DNA of 26,013 nucleotides, taken from NCBI GenBank assembly GCA_020720345.1, contig DYOT01000003.1, positions 1 through 26,013 on the forward strand. Direction: 5' to 3'. The position numbers and the translations under genes were made by a program. This document shows, one piece after another, positions 7,745-15,529 of the stretch (the first letter of the stretch is position 1; every line of letters starts with the position of its first letter). Under the pieces are notes generated by a model. That model saw only the letters and a list, made by a program, of their open reading frames with translations. It was not told where the DNA came from and did no database searches. This DNA comes from Candidatus Caenarcanum sp. Lineage in GTDB: Bacteria; Cyanobacteriota; Vampirovibrionia; Gastranaerophilales; UBA9971.

Positions 7745-8063
7745 TATTTTATTTCTGGATATAGAATTTTCTGATCGCACAGGTTATAAAGAAAGACCTG
7801 TTGTTATAATTTCCAAACATAAAAATGAATTAAATTATCTGGAAATATCAAGTCGTAATTATATAGAAAATGATGATTTTACAATAAAACTTTTAAAAAT
7901 TGAGTATGGATTACTAAAAGATTCATACATAAAAATATGGAAAATAGGCACAATAGACGAAAAAGTTCTGCCTGATAATATAGCTGTTCTTGCTAAACTA
8001 AAACAGGATGATATAAACAAAATTATAGAGAAATTAAACAAATATTTTAGTCAGGACTGGTAA
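7725..8063 (+). CDS. PemK/MazF-like toxin (putative mRNA interferase)
   Basis: A 112-residue protein with the PemK/MazF layout: MLLKKGDILFLDI at the N-terminus, the short hydrophilic turn SDRTGYKERPVVIISK with the conserved R-P, a central beta region, the GLLKDSYIKIWKIGTID block, and a C-terminal helix (DDINKIIEKLNKYF). Family members are small beta-barrel endoribonucleases that cut mRNA at short sites. The ATG lies inside the preceding gene (20-base overlap), implying coupled translation. Like its partner it is A+T-rich and sits between hisAIE and hisD. The family call is fairly safe; activity and cut site are unknown. Confidence 0.75.
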   Translation: MLLKKGDILFLDIEFSDRTGYKERPVVIISKHKNELNYLEISSRNYIENDDFTIKLLKIEYGLLKDSYIKIWKIGTIDEKVLPDNIAVLAKLKQDDINKIIEKLNKYFSQDW

Positions 8064-8115
8064 TCTTAACTTAAGCCTGTCTACGAATTTATTTAAACGA
8101 GGACTTATTATAAAA

Positions 8116-9372
8116 GTGAAAGTAATTAAATACAGCGAATTAACTGAAGATTTTTATAAATATCAGGAATTTGAAGGACTTGAGTCTGTTTCTGCAATAA
8201 TTTGCGATGTAAAAAAGCGTGGGGATGCTGCTGTAAAAGAATACAGTCAAAAATTTGGCGACGGTGAGCTTATTAACCTTGAAGTTTCGCAGGAAGAAAT
8301 TGAAAAAGCTTTTTCGGAAACTCCTGAAGAAATAATAAATGCTCTAAAGCAAGCCATAGCAAATATAAAAAACTTTGCTGAAACTCAATTTTCTGCAATT
8401 AAAGAAATAGAAACAGATATTAACGGCATAAAACTAGGACACAAGATTATTCCGCTTGAAAAAATCGGGGCTTACGTTCCCGGCGGAAATTATCCGCTTC
8501 CTTCATCGGTAATAATGTCTGCCATTCCGGCAAAAGTTGCCGGTGTAAAAGAAGTTATTGTTTGCAGCCCTAAAATTCAGCCCGCTACAATTGCAGCCTG
8601 CAAACTTTCAGGCGTAGATAAAATCTTCAGAATTGGCGGCGTTCAGGCAATAGCCGGCATGGCATACGGGACTGAAACTATCCCCAAAGTCGATAAAATA
8701 ACAGGTCCGGGAAATAAATATGTAACCGCTGCAAAAAAAGAAGTTTACGGGGTTTGCGGTATAGATTTTCTTGCCGGTCCCAGCGAAGTTATGGTTATAG
8801 CGGATGAAACGGCAAATTCATCTTTTGTTGCGGCGGACTTACTGGCTCAATGCGAACATGACCCTGATGCAAGAGCTTATTTAATTACAACTTCAGAAAA
8901 ATTTGCTCAAGAAGTTCTTGAAAAAGTTGACGAGTTCCTCAAAAAGCTTGAGACAAAGCAAATAGCCTCTCAATCTATAGCCAAAAGCATCATAATAATC
9001 GTTGATAATATGGAACAAGCACTGCAAATTGCCAATAAAAAAGCTCCTGAACATCTTGAAATTTGCTATATCAACGCAGAAAAAGACATAGACAAATATA
9101 AAAATTATGGCTCTTTGTTTATAGGCAATTACTCCGCAGAAGTACTGGGAGACTATTGCAGCGGAACAAACCACATACTTCCCACAAATGGGGTTGCAAG
9201 ATATACAGGCGGTTTAAGCATCTTTGACTTTATAAAAATCCAGACTTACCAGAAAATTTCAAAAGAAGCCGCTCAAAATAATTTATGCAATATAGCTTCA
9301 ACCCTTGCAAATATTGAAGGACTTATGGCGCATAAACTTTCCGCTGATTTAAGAAATTCACCTGACAATTAA
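8116..9372 (+). CDS. hisD: Histidinol dehydrogenase
   Basis: A 418-residue zinc enzyme catalysing the last two steps of histidine synthesis (histidinol to histidine with two NAD). The family blocks are all present: LGHKIIPLEKIGAYVPGGNY, RIGGVQAIAGMAYGT, KITGPGNKYVTAAK, DFLAGPSEVMVIADE, LAQCEHDPDARAYLIT with a zinc-binding His, APEHLEICY, and DYCSGTNHILPTNGVARYTGGL. The GTG start has ACGAGGAC about 13 bases upstream, a rather long spacing. It follows the toxin gene after 52 bases and very likely shared an operon with hisAIE before that pair arrived. Its 3' end overlaps the converging glycosidase gene by 15 bases. Confidence 0.95.
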   Translation: MKVIKYSELTEDFYKYQEFEGLESVSAIICDVKKRGDAAVKEYSQKFGDGELINLEVSQEEIEKAFSETPEEIINALKQAIANIKNFAETQFSAIKEIETDINGIKLGHKIIPLEKIGAYVPGGNYPLPSSVIMSAIPAKVAGVKEVIVCSPKIQPATIAACKLSGVDKIFRIGGVQAIAGMAYGTETIPKVDKITGPGNKYVTAAKKEVYGVCGIDFLAGPSEVMVIADETANSSFVAADLLAQCEHDPDARAYLITTSEKFAQEVLEKVDEFLKKLETKQIASQSIAKSIIIIVDNMEQALQIANKKAPEHLEICYINAEKDIDKYKNYGSLFIGNYSAEVLGDYCSGTNHILPTNGVARYTGGLSIFDFIKIQTYQKISKEAAQNNLCNIASTLANIEGLMAHKLSADLRNSPDN

Positions 9373-10269
9373 AACAGATTTCACACGTCTTGCGGCGTTA
9401 TCTTTGGCAGAAGTCAAATTAAATGTTGGCTTGTCAGATTCCATACCTATTAGAAGTTTATTTAAATATAATGAAGTTGAACTTCCCCCGTCAAAAGCCA
9501 TAGCTCTTTGTACCCCAATTTTTTTCATAAAATCCGCCAGTTCTTCAAGGGTCATGGGATTTTCATTGCTTGCTGCCACGAGTAAAATCCTGTCTTTTGT
9601 GAAGCCAATGGCAGAGCGTGCGTATTTATGAAGTACGCCTGCCGATTCTCTGATTATTTTACCGTCTTTTTTAAGCACAAAAAATTCTTCCTCGAGCTTA
9701 AGCTCAGGTACAAGTTCCGGTCCTGCCTGAATTGAATAAACAAGCTGACAACTGCTGGCAGGAATTAGTGGAGTATTATGGTTTGTAATTTGAATACAAG
9801 GTCTTTCTGCCCTTAGCTCTCCATTTGGCATAATTTCATCAATTGGGCAACTATATAATCTAAACTCAGAGCGATTAAAAATTTTGTCCATATGAGGCTT
9901 TAATTCTTCGCTCCCAATTAAACGCTCGTTATCTTGAGGGTCTGCTATAATTTTATTATTTTTAAGAATATAAGAAGTGGTTTTCCCATTATTCGGGTCA
10001 AAAAAACCAGTATTAATCGCAACTTTTGCGTTATTTTTTTGTGAAACTTCAAGAACTGTTTCAAGCGCATCAGGAACAATTACATCAGAGTTTTTTAAAA
10101 AATAATAAGAGTCAATACTAACAACAAAAATACCTTTTCCAAAAGACTGAAATTCAATGTCTTTTTGGTTTTTAGTGTTATAAATTTGCGAATAAACAGC
10201 CAGTCCAAGACATAGCAGAATTCCTGCAAAAAAAATTGTTAAAAAAATTTTTATTTTTTTATTTTTCAA
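9358..10269 (-). CDS. Membrane-anchored phosphodiester glycosidase (NAGPA-like)
   Basis: A PF09992-type (NAGPA/DUF2233) domain protein. Motifs are AINTGFFDPNNGKTTSYIL, RPCIQITN, IQAGPELV, HKYARSAIGFTKDRILLVA and MAFDGGSSTSLYL. Known members remove N-acetylglucosamine from phosphodiester-linked sugars; bacterial ones act on envelope polysaccharides such as teichoic acids or exopolysaccharide. A short basic N-terminus is followed by one membrane helix (FLTIFFAGILLCLGLAVYS), placing the enzyme outside the inner membrane. The frame stays open upstream to 10356, but that would overlap isocitrate dehydrogenase by 98 bases. TTG at 10269 gives 303 residues and a normal anchor with an 11-base overlap. 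The start is therefore uncertain. Confidence 0.85.
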   Translation of the reverse strand: MKNKKIKIFLTIFFAGILLCLGLAVYSQIYNTKNQKDIEFQSFGKGIFVVSIDSYYFLKNSDVIVPDALETVLEVSQKNNAKVAINTGFFDPNNGKTTSYILKNNKIIADPQDNERLIGSEELKPHMDKIFNRSEFRLYSCPIDEIMPNGELRAERPCIQITNHNTPLIPASSCQLVYSIQAGPELVPELKLEEEFFVLKKDGKIIRESAGVLHKYARSAIGFTKDRILLVAASNENPMTLEELADFMKKIGVQRAMAFDGGSSTSLYLNKLLIGMESDKPTFNLTSAKDNAARRVKSVLIVR

Positions 10270-11269
10270 GTTTTTTAACTTCTTCCGCAATTGCCTGTCC
10301 CATTTCCAAAGTTGAAGAACTGCCGCCAAGGTCGTAAGTGACTGATTTTCCATCACCTATTACTTTGCAAACAGCGTTATAAAGATTATTAGAGGCTTCG
10401 ATTTCGCCTAAATGCTTAAGCATCAAAACACCGGATAAAATTAAAGCCGTAGGGTTAACTTTGTTTAGCCCTTTATATTTTGGAGCGCTGCCGTGAACTG
10501 CCTCAAAAACAGCCATATCCTCGCCGTAATTTGCCCCCGGAGCAATTCCAAGCCCGCCGATAAGCCCTGCTGCCAAATCAGAAACTATATCACCATATAA
10601 ATTAGGAAGCAAAAGAACATCATAAAGTTCAGGTTTTTGAACAAGCTGCATACACATGTTGTCCACAAGCCTTTCCTCATATTCTATTTGCGGATATTTT
10701 TCTGCGATAGTTCTTGAAGCTTCAAGAAAAAGCCCGTCTGAAAACTTGCATATATTGGCTTTAGTAACAGCAGTAACTTTTTTTCTGTTTTCTTTAACAG
10801 CATAGTCAAAAGCAAACTTTGCAATGCGCTCTGAAGCTCCCCTTGTGTTTCTTTTAATGGTTTCAGCGGTGTCTTTATCAACTTGTCTTTCGATGCCTGC
10901 GTATAAGTCCTCTGTATTTTCCCTTACTATAACTAAATCAATATCATCAAATTTTGACTTAACACCTTTAATTGTCTTTGCAGGCCTAAGGCATGCAAAG
11001 AGGTCAAGTTCCTTTCTTAAAGCAACGTTAACGCTTCTAAACCCTGTTCCTATTGGCGTAGTTAAAGGACCTTTCAGTGCAATTTTATTTTTCCTGACTG
11101 AATCCAGAACCTTTTGCGGTAATGGAGTTCCTTCTTCCTCAATAATATCAGCGCCAGCTTTTACTGTTTCCCAGTTAAATTTTATCCCTGTTGCTTCAAT
11201 AGCAACAAGAGTTGCTTCTGTAATTTCCGGCCCCACGCCATCACCAGGTATTAAAGTTACGTTATACAT
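10259..11269 (-). CDS. icd: Isocitrate dehydrogenase (short isocitrate/IPM dehydrogenase family)
   Basis: A 336-residue beta-decarboxylating dehydrogenase converting isocitrate to 2-oxoglutarate. Isocitrate contacts known from E. coli Icd are all visible: GTGFRSVNVALRKELDLFACLRP (Ser, Asn and two Arg), RENTEDLYAGIE (Arg), the catalytic Tyr and Lys, and the metal-binding Asp residues in NLYGDIVSDLAAGL. The short length is that of NAD-dependent or archaeal types. However, the coenzyme loop GSAPKYKGLNKVNP carries the Lys-Tyr pair of NADP enzymes, and VTYDLGG keeps the Tyr but not the Arg. Coenzyme use is therefore unsettled. The ATG follows AAGGAGC at good spacing. The glycosidase gene is translationally close downstream. 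Confidence 0.9.
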   Translation of the reverse strand: MYNVTLIPGDGVGPEITEATLVAIEATGIKFNWETVKAGADIIEEEGTPLPQKVLDSVRKNKIALKGPLTTPIGTGFRSVNVALRKELDLFACLRPAKTIKGVKSKFDDIDLVIVRENTEDLYAGIERQVDKDTAETIKRNTRGASERIAKFAFDYAVKENRKKVTAVTKANICKFSDGLFLEASRTIAEKYPQIEYEERLVDNMCMQLVQKPELYDVLLLPNLYGDIVSDLAAGLIGGLGIAPGANYGEDMAVFEAVHGSAPKYKGLNKVNPTALILSGVLMLKHLGEIEASNNLYNAVCKVIGDGKSVTYDLGGSSSTLEMGQAIAEEVKKLEK

Positions 11270-11354
11270 TTTTCAGCTCCTTACAAAAGAAAATTAAATA
11301 AATATCCTGTAAAAATTATTTTTGCAATAATATCTATTGGTTTAAATATAGCTA

Positions 11355-12248
11355 TCATTTCCCAAGCTTTTTTAAATTTGATTTAATGTCTTTAATATTA
11401 AAGACATTAGGATCCATAACGATATATTTTTTATAATTTATAATTGCTTCTTTAATTTGTCCTGATTTTTCAAGAGCCTGTGCCAGATGTAAATATATTT
11501 CACTTATTTCAGGATTTATTTGTATCGCTTTATTATAATATTCTGCAGCTTGTGAATAATCCTGCATGCCAAAATAAACAAATCCCATGCTGTCCAGAGC
11601 AGGTGCACTATTGGGGTCTATTTCCAGAGATTTTTTACAATTTTCAAGCGCATCTTTGTAATTGTTTGTATTCGCCTGTGCGTAACATAAATTATTGTAT
11701 GCTTCAGAAAAATCTGGCTTAAGGTCTACAGCTTTTTGATTATAAAAGACAGACTGAGTATAATCATTCTCTCTTGCGTAAATTACTCCCATATCATAAT
11801 AAACAGAAGCGTTATAAGGCATAAGTTTTATTGCTTTTTCAAGATATTTGACTGCTGTATCTTTACAACCCGTCTTATCATAAAGCAAACCAAGATAATA
11901 ATTTACATTTCTGTTATTCGGATCAAGTTTCAGAATTTCTTCATACTGAAATATGGCAGATTTATAATCATTCAGCATTTCATAAATAAGTCCCAAATCA
12001 AGCCTTGCCTGCCTATTTGACGAATCATAGCTGATTGCAGAAGATAACAATTCTTTTGCTTTCCTGTAATCTCCATGAGAAATGTAAGCCTCTGAAAGAA
12101 TTACATATATTTTTGCAAACCTGTAATCTTCTGTAGATTTTAATGTCAAAACATGGGGGAATGCTAAAGCTTTATTATCAGCAGATTTAAAATTTAAAAC
12201 CGATAACCCGAACAAAACTAATATAAATATTAAAATAATTTTTTTCAT
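11355..12248 (-). CDS. Exported TPR-repeat protein
   Basis: A 297-residue protein with an N-terminal export signal (MKKIILIFILVLFGLSVLNF) and about six or seven tetratricopeptide repeats from residue 50 to the end. Examples are AYISHGDYRKAKELLSSAI, GLIYEMLNDYKSAIFQYEEI, GLLYDKTGCKDTAVKYLEKA and GFVYFGMQDYSQAAEYYNKA. Such proteins are scaffolds for envelope or secretion complexes, and the partner is unknown. I prefer ATG at 12246-12248 to the in-frame ATG at 12279-12281, because the former puts the basic residues and hydrophobic core at the very start. Its ribosome binding site is weak. It lies 85 bases upstream of isocitrate dehydrogenase on the same strand. Confidence 0.85.
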   Translation of the reverse strand: MKKIILIFILVLFGLSVLNFKSADNKALAFPHVLTLKSTEDYRFAKIYVILSEAYISHGDYRKAKELLSSAISYDSSNRQARLDLGLIYEMLNDYKSAIFQYEEILKLDPNNRNVNYYLGLLYDKTGCKDTAVKYLEKAIKLMPYNASVYYDMGVIYARENDYTQSVFYNQKAVDLKPDFSEAYNNLCYAQANTNNYKDALENCKKSLEIDPNSAPALDSMGFVYFGMQDYSQAAEYYNKAIQINPEISEIYLHLAQALEKSGQIKEAIINYKKYIVMDPNVFNIKDIKSNLKKLGK

Positions 12249-12375
12249 AAAATATTTGCTTAAATATCCAAAATATGGCAATTTATACTTAACTTAAATT
12301 TGTTATAAATATAGCATGGACAGCAGTAATGTTTTATCAATCTTTTAGAGGGGAGTAGATATAAAAAGCCAACAC

Positions 12376-12402
12376 TTGCTAATAAATCATGGTTTTTATA
12401 AT
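12376..12402 (+). promoter_or_regulatory. Candidate rpmB promoter
   Basis: TATAAT at 12397-12402 with TTGCTA at 12376-12381 (spacer 15, a little short), about 57 bases before the rpmB ATG. The -10 box is perfect and the -35 box poor. Confidence 0.4.
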
Positions 12403-12459
12403 ATATTGGATAGTAAGTGATTAAAATAATCAAAATTAAACAAATCAGGAGAAAAACAA

Positions 12460-12651
12460 ATGTCAAAACAATGTGATATATGCAGTAAAAAGCCTCTAAG
12501 AGCGATGAAAGTAAGTTTTTCAAACAAACATTATACTTACAAGCAAGAGCCAAATTTACAGACTATGAAGACAAAAATTAACGGGACAGTGCAAAAAATC
12601 AAAGTTTGTACTTCATGTATGAAGGCAAATAAAGTCCAAAGGGCTGTATAA
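12460..12651 (+). CDS. rpmB: 50S ribosomal protein L28
   Basis: A 63-residue L28. It has two CxxC pairs, CDIC at residues 5-8 and CTSC near residue 51, so it is the zinc-binding (C+) form. The family core NLQTMKTKINGTVQKIKVC follows. The ATG is preceded by CAGGAG at normal spacing. It is monocistronic: candidate promoter upstream, intrinsic terminator 42 bases downstream. Confidence 0.93.
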   Translation: MSKQCDICSKKPLRAMKVSFSNKHYTYKQEPNLQTMKTKINGTVQKIKVCTSCMKANKVQRAV

Positions 12652-12692
12652 GCTGAGGTTATTAAATTATGAATCCCTTAAAACTCTAAAAT

Positions 12693-12723
12693 AAAAACAC
12701 TACAATCTTTTCGTAGTGTTTTT
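12693..12723 (+). terminator. Intrinsic terminator after rpmB
   Basis: An 11-bp perfect stem (AAAAACACTAC / GTAGTGTTTTT) with a 9-base loop, ending in a T-rich run. It is a good Rho-independent terminator for rpmB, 42 bases after its stop. Confidence 0.9.
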
Positions 12724-12770
12724 ATTGTTTGTTCCCATTATAAATAAGAGAGAAACAGGAGAAAATTTTT

Positions 12771-13409
12771 ATGGTATTGAATTTCTTAAAAAAAATATTG
12801 CCGCCGGAAGTAGACACTTTTTACTCGCTTTTTGAAGAAGGCGCTGAAATATGTCATGAAACTTCCGAACTTTTTCATAAAATAGCCGCTCACAGTATTA
12901 ACGAGGAAAAAAGCCGCGAAATCAGGCACTTAAAAACTCGCAGTAATACAGTTGCCAAAAAAACGTTAAGCCTTATTAGCGCTACTTTTGTTACGCCTCT
13001 GGAAAGAGAAAATATTCAGGAAGTGGCATGCCTTCTTAATAAAATAACAAAGAAAATTGTTAAAGCCAGTCTGGGTATTGAAGTTTATAGACTTGAAGCA
13101 CATACCGAAAACATGCAAAAACAAGCAGCAGCTCTTCTTCAGGCAACAAGCGAATTAAAGTACAACGTTTCTCTTCTGAGAAATATTTCCGCAACTAAAG
13201 AAATTGCAAACGTTTACAACAAAATGAAAGAAATTGAATCCAGAGGGGATGAAATTCTTTTTGAAGCTATGGACGATATTTTTTCAGGCAAATATGATGC
13301 ACTGACTGTAATTAAACTTAGAGAACTGCATAAAAATATTGAAAATGCCCTGAATTCATGTCTTGACGTGTCTGATCTGGTTTTAAACATTGCACTTAAA
13401 AACGGGTAA
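12771..13409 (+). CDS. PhoU-like DUF47 phosphate transport accessory protein
   Basis: A 212-residue all-helical protein of the DUF47/YkaA family, distant relatives of PhoU. It shows the usual opening (FLKKILPPEVDTFYSLFEEG), a central EVACLLNKITKKIVKASLG, and the characteristic metal-site stretches EIESRGDEILFEAM and ALTVIKLRELHKNIENALNS. No signal or membrane helix, so cytoplasmic. DUF47 genes nearly always sit beside a PiT-type phosphate transporter and probably regulate it, as here, where pit follows after 97 bases. The ATG follows CAGGAG about 9 bases upstream. The gap between the two genes holds a 29-bp palindromic remnant. Confidence 0.92.
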   Translation: MVLNFLKKILPPEVDTFYSLFEEGAEICHETSELFHKIAAHSINEEKSREIRHLKTRSNTVAKKTLSLISATFVTPLERENIQEVACLLNKITKKIVKASLGIEVYRLEAHTENMQKQAAALLQATSELKYNVSLLRNISATKEIANVYNKMKEIESRGDEILFEAMDDIFSGKYDALTVIKLRELHKNIENALNSCLDVSDLVLNIALKNG

Positions 13410-13420
13410 AGTCTTTAAAC

Positions 13421-13449
13421 TGTCATGCTGAAACAAGTTCAGGGTGACA
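13421..13449. repeat. 29-bp hairpin, probable palindromic-element remnant
   Basis: TGTCATGCTGAA and TTCAGGGTGACA form a near-perfect inverted repeat around five bases. The ends (TGTCAT-CTGA ... TCAG--TGACA) match the outer ends of the 82-bp elements in pheT and dnaX, but the middle is missing. It lies in the gap between the two phosphate genes. Confidence 0.65.
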
Positions 13450-13506
13450 ATAAAAACTAAAAAATACCAACAGACGAATATTAAATAAGGGAAGTAAGAG
13501 TAGAAT

Positions 13507-14511
13507 ATGGATTTAACAACAATAATTTTTATAATAGTAATATTGCTTGCACTTGTATTTGAATATATAAACGGTTTTCATGATTCCGCAAATGCTATTG
13601 CAACAGTAATTTCCACCAAAGCGTTAACCCCGAGAAAAGCTATTTTATATGCGGCCTTTCTTAACCTTTTAGGAGCATTGCTTGGGACTCACGTAGCAAA
13701 GACAATAGGAGGCGGAATTGTAGATTCCGGCTCTGTAACGCAGATAGTAATCGCCTCTGCGCTGGTGGGAGCAATTATATGGAATTTACTCACCTGGTAC
13801 TACGGAATCCCGTCAAGCTCGTCTCACGCTCTTATAGGCGGATTAATGGGGGCAGCGATGGCTCATTCCGGTTATGGAGTAATAAAAATTACAGGATTTA
13901 TAGAAAAGATTTTTATTCCAATGATAACCTCACCAATGCTGGGTATTATAATCGGTTTTGCCATAATGCTTATGTTTTTATGGATATTTGCAAAAGCTCA
14001 TCCTGAAACAATAAACAAACGTTTCAAAAAGCTTCAGCTTATTTCATCAGGTTTTCTGGCTCTGAGCCATGGCTCAAATGACGCACAAAAAACAATGGGA
14101 ATACTTACATTATTGCTTCTTAGCAGAGGTTATATACATGAAATGGAAGTCCCTCTCTGGGTCGTCATTCTCTGTGCTTTCACAATGGCTTTTGGAACAG
14201 CGGCAGGAGGCTGGAAAATCATCCGCACAATGGGAAGCAAAGTTATTAAAATGAAACCTATTAACGGTTTCGCCGCAGAAGTTTCTTCAGCTTCTATAAT
14301 TTTGACTGCATCACACTTTGGAATCCCTTTAAGCACAACCCATATAATTTCAACATCCATAATGGGAGTAGGCAGCACCAGAAGAGTTTCCGCCGTTAAG
14401 TGGGGAATTGTAGGAAATATAGTTCAGGCATGGATATTTACCATTCCTGTAACAATGATTTTATCCGCTCTTTGCTATGTAATAGCAACTAAAATAGCTT
14501 TACTGTTTTAA
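13507..14511 (+). CDS. pit: PiT-family inorganic phosphate transporter
   Basis: A 334-residue inner-membrane permease taking up phosphate, in many members as a metal-phosphate complex. It carries the duplicated signature of the family: NGFHDSANAIATVIST near the N-terminus and LALSHGSNDAQKTMGIL in the second half. It also has the paired GIPSSSSHALIGGLMGAA and GIPLSTTHIISTSIMG blocks. About nine or ten hydrophobic helices span the chain, with a short cytoplasmic loop (AKAHPETINKRFKKLQL) between halves. The length is that of compact bacterial/archaeal members. The ATG follows AAGGGAAGTAAGAG. It pairs with the DUF47 gene upstream and converges on mlaE with 25 bases between. Confidence 0.94.
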   Translation: MDLTTIIFIIVILLALVFEYINGFHDSANAIATVISTKALTPRKAILYAAFLNLLGALLGTHVAKTIGGGIVDSGSVTQIVIASALVGAIIWNLLTWYYGIPSSSSHALIGGLMGAAMAHSGYGVIKITGFIEKIFIPMITSPMLGIIIGFAIMLMFLWIFAKAHPETINKRFKKLQLISSGFLALSHGSNDAQKTMGILTLLLLSRGYIHEMEVPLWVVILCAFTMAFGTAAGGWKIIRTMGSKVIKMKPINGFAAEVSSASIILTASHFGIPLSTTHIISTSIMGVGSTRRVSAVKWGIVGNIVQAWIFTIPVTMILSALCYVIATKIALLF

Positions 14512-14536
14512 GAGCCTGTCTGATTAAAATAAAAAT

Positions 14537-15343
14537 TTAAAAACATACAAGAGAAATAATATAATTTGCTATAAGCATAAGTGTAAATGACCACACGACA
14601 GCATTTGTAGTGGCTTTTCCTACATCTATAGCACCACCTTTAGCATTATAACCTATGGAAGAACAGCTTAAGGCAATAATACCCCCAAAAATCCCCCCTT
14701 TAAGCATGCTTACAAGGAGGTCTTTTACAGAAAGCCCCGCCCATACAGAATTTATATAATTTTCTGCATTAAGCTCGGTTACAAGTTTGCTGATAAGCAG
14801 CCCGCCTGCAATCCCCACAACATTTGCGATCATTATAACAAAAGGCATAATAAATATACCGGCAATTACACGGGGAGTAATAAGATAATAAATCGGATTT
14901 ACGCCAAGGACTTTGATTGCGTCAACCTGTTCCGTAACCTTCATAGTGGCAATTTCTGCCGCCATAGAAGAACCCACAAGTGAAATTACAGCAAATCCTC
15001 CAATTACCGGACCTAACTCCCTGACAATTGCCACAGAAACAAGCATGCCAACATAATTTCCCGCACCCTGTTTGACCATTTCATTGGCAATCTGAAGCGC
15101 AATAATCATGCCGGATAGACCGACCATTAAAAGGCTTATTGGCAGAGAATCGACTCCGAATCTTGCTGCATGCTCAAAAAAAAGTTTCGATTTTAATTGC
15201 CCTGAAAAAAGACATTTCAGGGAATAATATATATTAATGCCCATAGTCCCTATTGTATCGAGCCATTCAAGCATTTCCGCATATAGGGATTTTAAAATTT
15301 TAAATGATGTTGTTTGTTTTATTTTTTCAATAATAATATTCAT
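14537..15343 (-). CDS. mlaE: MlaE/YrbE-family lipid ABC transporter permease
   Basis: A 268-residue membrane protein of the MlaE (DUF140) family, the permease of ABC systems that move phospholipid between inner and outer membrane. Seen are the N-terminal amphipathic helix, SLPISLLMVGLSGMIIALQI, VAIVRELGPVIGGFAV, the EIATMKVTEQVDAIKVLGVN coupling stretch and PRVIAGIFIMPF. The ATPase (MlaF) and MCE-domain partner (MlaD) are not next to it, so they must lie elsewhere. A TATAAT (minus strand, 15380-15385) lies 37 bases before the ATG, just after the terminator of the upstream cluster. The ribosome binding site is weak. Confidence 0.93.
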   Translation of the reverse strand: MNIIIEKIKQTTSFKILKSLYAEMLEWLDTIGTMGINIYYSLKCLFSGQLKSKLFFEHAARFGVDSLPISLLMVGLSGMIIALQIANEMVKQGAGNYVGMLVSVAIVRELGPVIGGFAVISLVGSSMAAEIATMKVTEQVDAIKVLGVNPIYYLITPRVIAGIFIMPFVIMIANVVGIAGGLLISKLVTELNAENYINSVWAGLSVKDLLVSMLKGGIFGGIIALSCSSIGYNAKGGAIDVGKATTNAVVWSFTLMLIANYIISLVCF

Positions 15344-15392
15344 TGTTCTTTTACAAATAATCTTTTTACCTATTTATACATTATAAAGCAAT

Positions 15393-15417
15393 AAAAAAGC
15401 TACCCGAAATGGTAGCT
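15393..15417 (-). terminator. Intrinsic terminator of the four-gene cluster
   Basis: On the minus strand AGCTACC-ATTTCG-GGTAGCT is followed by TTTTTT. It lies 112 bases after the stop of the PHP gene and before mlaE, so it closes the minus-strand cluster and separates it from mlaE. Confidence 0.85.
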
Positions 15418-15529
15418 GGAAAATATTTTGGGAGGAGATTTGGGGGTTGTTTCTACTTATATAATTCTCCTCAACGAAAAAAGTTGCTCTTTTTGAAAAA
15501 ACATTTTACATTTCTTAACATTTCTAGCC

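Noticed and set aside
8064..8115. Similar AGCCTGTCT strings before hisD (about 8073) and after pit (about 14514) as attachment-site repeats.
   Set aside because: Nine shared bases without further similarity is within chance for this window.
10270..10356. Start of the phosphodiester glycosidase at 10356.
   Set aside because: It would overlap isocitrate dehydrogenase by 98 bases and put 29 odd residues before the membrane anchor. It cannot be fully excluded, because a weak AGG lies upstream of the second ATG.
15432..15472. GAGGAGA/TCTCCTC inverted repeat in the gap before mlaE.
   Set aside because: A 7-bp stem with a 27-base loop is weak, and a good terminator nearby already explains the gap.
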